DNA of 9,480 bases from Anaerolinea sp. (GTDB lineage Bacteria; Chloroflexota; Anaerolineae; Anaerolineales; Anaerolineaceae), in NCBI GenBank assembly GCA_013824385.1, contig PNNU01000106.1:1-9480 (forward strand). The letters run 5' to 3'. How positions within the stretch are numbered: the stretch's first letter is position 1; each line of letters starts with the position of its first letter. The notes under the pieces are model-generated. The model had not been told where the DNA came from, searched no databases, and saw nothing but the letters and a program-made list of their open reading frames with translations. Made by a program: the position numbers and the translations under genes. This document shows positions 6,983-9,480 of this stretch, in pieces.

Positions 6983-7930
6983 TTACTTTTTTGTCGTGAT
7001 CACACCAATCAATAAAGACAAAATAAGTACACAACCCGAAACCACGTGTTGAAATGGAGCTGATAACCCTAGTAAAGTAACAAAGTTGATCACTATTGTC
7101 ATTGTGAGTGCTCCGCCGATGACACCAATAACGGAACCTCTTCCACCTCCCAGATAATTGCCACCAATAACTGCTGCCACAAGGCTGTTGAAACTATATC
7201 CGGCTCCAATCCATTGATCTGCAAAACCGATATATCCTGCAAGGACAATGGAAGCCAGATAAGCTAAAACACTGCAGATGATATAGCTTTGAATCACAGT
7301 GAGATCTGCTTTAATACCCGAAAATTTTGCAGCTAAAAAATTTGTTCCGACTGATACAAGCTTTCTGCCGTAAACCGATTTTTCAAGCACGATATAAGCA
7401 ATAATGGCGATGATTAAAAATACGATCAACGCGTTTGGAATTCCAATAGTTTTATCTCTACCGAAAAAGCGAATAACATCAGGAACACTACCCAGCGGTC
7501 GGATGCCGTTCACGATCATACGAATTCCGGTGATGATGCTGCCGGTAAAGAGAGTGGTTAAGAATGGCTGCACGTGATATTTGGTGATCACAATTCCATT
7601 GACCCAGCCGATGAAAACGGCAAATAATAATGCAGCGAGCAATCCAACAATCAAACCAGGAATACCAAAATTATTAAAGCCATACATAAAAATGGTGATG
7701 CTCATTTGCATGGTAGCTGCCACAGAGAGATCGACTCCACCACCGACAATCACGAATAATTGCCCAATGGTTAAAATACCCAAGGCTGATGCCTGCCTTA
7801 GCATGGTCATCATATTGTTAACCTGAACAAATCTGTAACTATAAAGACCTGCAATAATGAGAATTATTCCGAGAATAACAAACACACCATTATTCTTATT
7901 TAATTTGAGTTTCTGCCTTAATAAAGTCAT
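6983..7930 (-). CDS. RbsC-type ABC transporter permease
   Basis: This 315-residue integral membrane protein has the normal length for the RbsC/LsrC/LsrD permease family (BPD_transp_2). A basic N-terminus (MTLLRQKLKLNKNN) precedes about 8-10 hydrophobic segments. Hallmarks are GGGVDLSV (63-70), the family's GGxDLS loop, and GGNYLGGGRGSVIG (256-269), the conserved Gly-rich loop thought to touch the ATPase. It would form half of the channel, with the permease domain of the fusion protein (encoded at 3227-5722) as the other half, as in importers with two different permeases such as LsrC/LsrD. The ATG lies only 3 nt after the stop of the cysteine hydrolase. Its weak ribosome site (AGAGAG, 7942-7937) is inside that gene, which suggests translational coupling. 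Confidence 0.92.
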   Translation of the reverse strand: MTLLRQKLKLNKNNGVFVILGIILIIAGLYSYRFVQVNNMMTMLRQASALGILTIGQLFVIVGGGVDLSVAATMQMSITIFMYGFNNFGIPGLIVGLLAALLFAVFIGWVNGIVITKYHVQPFLTTLFTGSIITGIRMIVNGIRPLGSVPDVIRFFGRDKTIGIPNALIVFLIIAIIAYIVLEKSVYGRKLVSVGTNFLAAKFSGIKADLTVIQSYIICSVLAYLASIVLAGYIGFADQWIGAGYSFNSLVAAVIGGNYLGGGRGSVIGVIGGALTMTIVINFVTLLGLSAPFQHVVSGCVLILSLLIGVITTKK

Positions 7931-7933
7931 CTA

Positions 7934-8554
7934 TTACTCTCTATGAATCTTTTGAATGGAATGGATTACTTCATCTGATTTTTCTACCCAACCAAATTTC
8001 ATGGCAAAGTTTTTTACAAACGCATCTTGCATAACAGGCATAAAGGATGTGACCAGATCTGAAACAACCAGTACCTTGTAACCAAGAGAAAAAGCATCGT
8101 GAACTGTATCAGCCACACATATTTGAGTTACAGTACCAACAACAATTAGCGAGGTAATTCCCTCACTCAATAAAATATCTTTTAGATTCGTATTTTTGAA
8201 AGCTGAATACCCATATTTTTCGATGATATAGTCTTGTGGTTTTGGAGCTAATTCATCGACTACATCACTGCATAATCGTGTTCCATTTATGTCAGCGTAG
8301 GATCTTTCGAGACCGCGCTTGCATGCTCCAGATTCTTCAATCTGTGGACTCCAATCCCAAATCAACGTCTTTTTGGGACCGGTCATGAATTTAGTGAAAA
8401 TGATGGGAATGGATTTTTGTCGTGCAGTGTCTATCAATTGTGCAACTTTTCGAAGGGATGTACGCGCATCCACGACTTCCATGGGAGCGTCTTTTCTCAC
8501 AAAATCATTTTGGAGATCTACAACGATTAATGCAGAATTTTCATATTCAACCAT
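7934..8554 (-). CDS. Isochorismatase-like cysteine hydrolase
   Basis: This 206-residue protein has the size and fold markers of the isochorismatase-like cysteine hydrolases (nicotinamidase, N-carbamoylsarcosine amidase, ureidoacrylate and biuret hydrolases). The Asp-Lys-Cys triad is visible: Asp13 in LIVVDLQNDF (9-18), Lys113 in IIEKYGYSAF (110-119) and Cys146 in VGTVTQICVADTVHDAF (139-155), where Val-Thr before Gln144 is the usual cis-peptide position. These enzymes mostly cleave amide or ureido C-N bonds in the cytoplasm; true isochorismatases lack the Cys, so isochorismate is unlikely. I place the start at the ATG at 8554, with AGGA (8565-8562) 7 nt upstream. An in-frame TTG at 8638 would add 28 basic residues that do not look like family sequence. 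It is the first gene of the cluster, and its stop is 3 nt before the permease, so it is almost certainly in the same operon. Confidence 0.9.
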   Translation of the reverse strand: MVEYENSALIVVDLQNDFVRKDAPMEVVDARTSLRKVAQLIDTARQKSIPIIFTKFMTGPKKTLIWDWSPQIEESGACKRGLERSYADINGTRLCSDVVDELAPKPQDYIIEKYGYSAFKNTNLKDILLSEGITSLIVVGTVTQICVADTVHDAFSLGYKVLVVSDLVTSFMPVMQDAFVKNFAMKFGWVEKSDEVIHSIQKIHRE

Positions 8555-8737
8555 TATTGTGTCCTGGTTTTTCAAATAATCTACCGATTTAGACTGCTCT
8601 TCATAACGATCGAACCGGAATCTAGCAAACTTTAACAAACCTAAAAGGATACTTTTTGGTTGTGTTGAAAATGCTTTTTTGTAAATCAGGTACCAAAATC
8701 TGTAGAATTAAAGCGTTGCAAAAGTGTGTTTTTATTG

Positions 8738-8814
8738 TGACATGCGACAATGTCGTATTACATTTGGTATTATCGCATGTATGTCATTTAATTTCAAGTG
8801 ATTAATGTCATATT
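8738..8814. promoter_or_regulatory. Operator-like cluster of ATGTCA/G half-sites
   Basis: Four ATGTCA/G half-sites occur in 77 bp: TGACAT (8738-8743, inverted), ATGTCG (8750-8755), ATGTCA (8781-8786) and ATGTCA (8805-8810). Nested in them are a near-perfect 12-bp inverted repeat (8740-8751 with 8769-8780, one mismatch, 8-bp perfect core ACATGCGA/TCGCATGT) and a small palindrome CGACA-A-TGTCG (8745-8755). The cluster is about 185 bp upstream of the first gene's ATG. It looks like a regulator site for the operon. It does not share the ATCACACCAG motif found around the IclR gene. Confidence 0.4.
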
Positions 8815-8995
8815 TTTCAAACCTAAGGCCAAACTTTGATCGAGTTGGACCCATAATGATTTAATTGTTTTCCATATCGAGAATTGATATTTCGACTTGA
8901 TGCTGTGAAATGTACAATGAATCTTAATCAAACCACTTCCACAAAACGCACAACTCCACACACAATTTAGTATGAAAAGTTAATAATCATCTCCA

Positions 8996-9024
8996 AAAAT
9001 AATAATCGTGACTTTTATTGTCAT
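8996..9024 (-). promoter_or_regulatory. Possible sigma70-type promoter, minus strand
   Basis: On the minus strand ATGACA (9024-9019) and TATTTT (9001-8996) are separated by exactly 17 bp. The -35 matches five of six consensus bases and the -10 four of six. It would give a leader of roughly 440 nt before the first gene, passing through the half-site cluster. AT-rich DNA makes such matches by chance, so this is weak. Confidence 0.2.
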
Positions 9025-9309
9025 TCTCACCTTAATAATTTAGACTTAACATAAAGGGATTTCCATAAAGGTAATAATTCATCCCGCTTCATGTCACTCC
9101 AAAAAAGTGAGTTATTCTGTGCACTTTGTGTGCAATTTGATGCTTTTTATGCACCAAAATCCTTTTTTCCCCTATATATGTGCATATAATGTGGTTCAAA
9201 ACACCATATATGCTATGTTCAAGAAATCCCTTGAATTTCGAAAAGCCAGATTTTGCTTACTTTTCCATATACAACATAATTCCCTAAAAACCATCCAAAA
9301 TAACTGCAA

Positions 9310-9332
9310 TTTTGAAGCCTGTTTTGAAGCCT
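9310..9332. repeat. Short tandem direct repeat, 12-bp period
   Basis: TTTTGAAGCCT occurs at 9310-9320 and again at 9322-9332, one base apart. Only two copies are present and no gene is near, so function is unknown and chance or replication slippage is likely. Confidence 0.35.
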
Positions 9333-9480
9333 CCACCTTTGTATACTATGGTTATTATTGGTGGGAAATCCTTATTGTCTTTTCGATGAACAAAGATATT
9401 TACTTCATTGAAGGAACAAGGCAAAGGATGATCATGTCTTAATCATTCTAGGCAAATTAATCCCTAATATCGTGGGGCAT

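Larger units (their letters stand above)
8555..9480. other. Long AT-rich non-coding region upstream of the operon
   Basis: About 0.9 kb lies upstream of the first operon gene with no convincing coding region. A plus-strand open frame at 9107-9442 starts with GTG without a ribosome site and is unusually rich in Phe, Tyr, Cys, His and Asn, so I treat it as non-coding. The region holds the half-site cluster at 8738-8814, a possible minus-strand promoter at 8996-9024, an AT-rich palindrome (TATATG-TG-CATATA, 9175-9188) and a short direct repeat at 9310-9332. No tRNA or recognisable small RNA was seen. Confidence 0.55.

Noticed and set aside
6999..7007. Further ATCACACCA match as an operator
   Set aside because: It lies in the 3' end of the permease coding sequence without a partner arm; another such match lies inside the lipoprotein gene (6132-6140), so single copies occur by chance.
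8555..8638. N-terminal extension of the cysteine hydrolase from a TTG
   Set aside because: The ATG at 8554 has a good AGGA site and begins just where the family fold begins; the 28 extra residues resemble nothing in the family.
9107..9442. Plus-strand open frame of 111 residues
   Set aside because: GTG start with no ribosome site, AT-driven composition rich in Phe, Tyr, Cys, His and Asn, and no recognisable domain; most likely a chance frame.
1..9480. CRISPR array, tRNA, rRNA, insertion sequence or phage genes
   Set aside because: No regularly spaced repeats, cloverleaf, rRNA segment, transposase or integrase motif was seen on either strand.

Overview
The window holds seven genes, all on the minus strand, so transcription runs from high to low coordinates. 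The likely source is a Chloroflexota bacterium, Anaerolineae-like, of low to moderate GC. The main clue is the solute-binding lipoprotein: after its lipobox cysteine it has a long Ala/Pro/Thr/Glu linker typical of that group. Start sites are ATG with AGGAG-type Shine-Dalgarno sequences. The lineage is inferred from style, not from a marker gene.

Layout in the direction of transcription: (a) 9480-8555, a long AT-rich region with no convincing gene. It holds a cluster of ATGTCA/G half-sites and dyads at 8738-8814, a plausible operator/promoter zone. (b) 8554-7934, an isochorismatase-like cysteine hydrolase with its Asp-Lys-Cys triad intact. (c) 7930-6983, a stand-alone RbsC-type permease. (d) A small stem-loop, then 6913-5786, a solute-binding lipoprotein. 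(e) A perfect 16-bp hairpin at 5734-5769, flush against the Shine-Dalgarno of the next gene. (f) 5722-3227, an unusual single polypeptide joining a two-domain RbsA-type ATPase to a second RbsC-type permease. (g) 3216-2224, a metal-dependent amidohydrolase-related (ACMSD-like) enzyme. (h) 2160-1312, an alpha/beta hydrolase without an Asp at the usual acid position. (i) A 204-bp gap with a perfect 12-bp inverted repeat, then 1107-307, an IclR-family regulator. (j) 306-1, non-coding, with a second copy of the same operator-like motif.

The genes read as one uptake-and-hydrolysis module. A ribose/autoinducer-2-class ABC importer (lipoprotein, two different permease domains, tandem ATPase) would bring in a small polar ligand. 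Three hydrolases of unrelated folds (cysteine hydrolase, TIM-barrel metal hydrolase/decarboxylase, serine-type alpha/beta hydrolase) would then cleave amide, carboxyl or ester/lactone bonds. There is no sugar kinase, isomerase or aldolase, so the ligand may not be a simple sugar. The IclR protein is the obvious candidate ligand-responsive regulator. The substrate cannot be named from the sequence.

No tRNA, rRNA, CRISPR array, transposase or phage gene was recognised.
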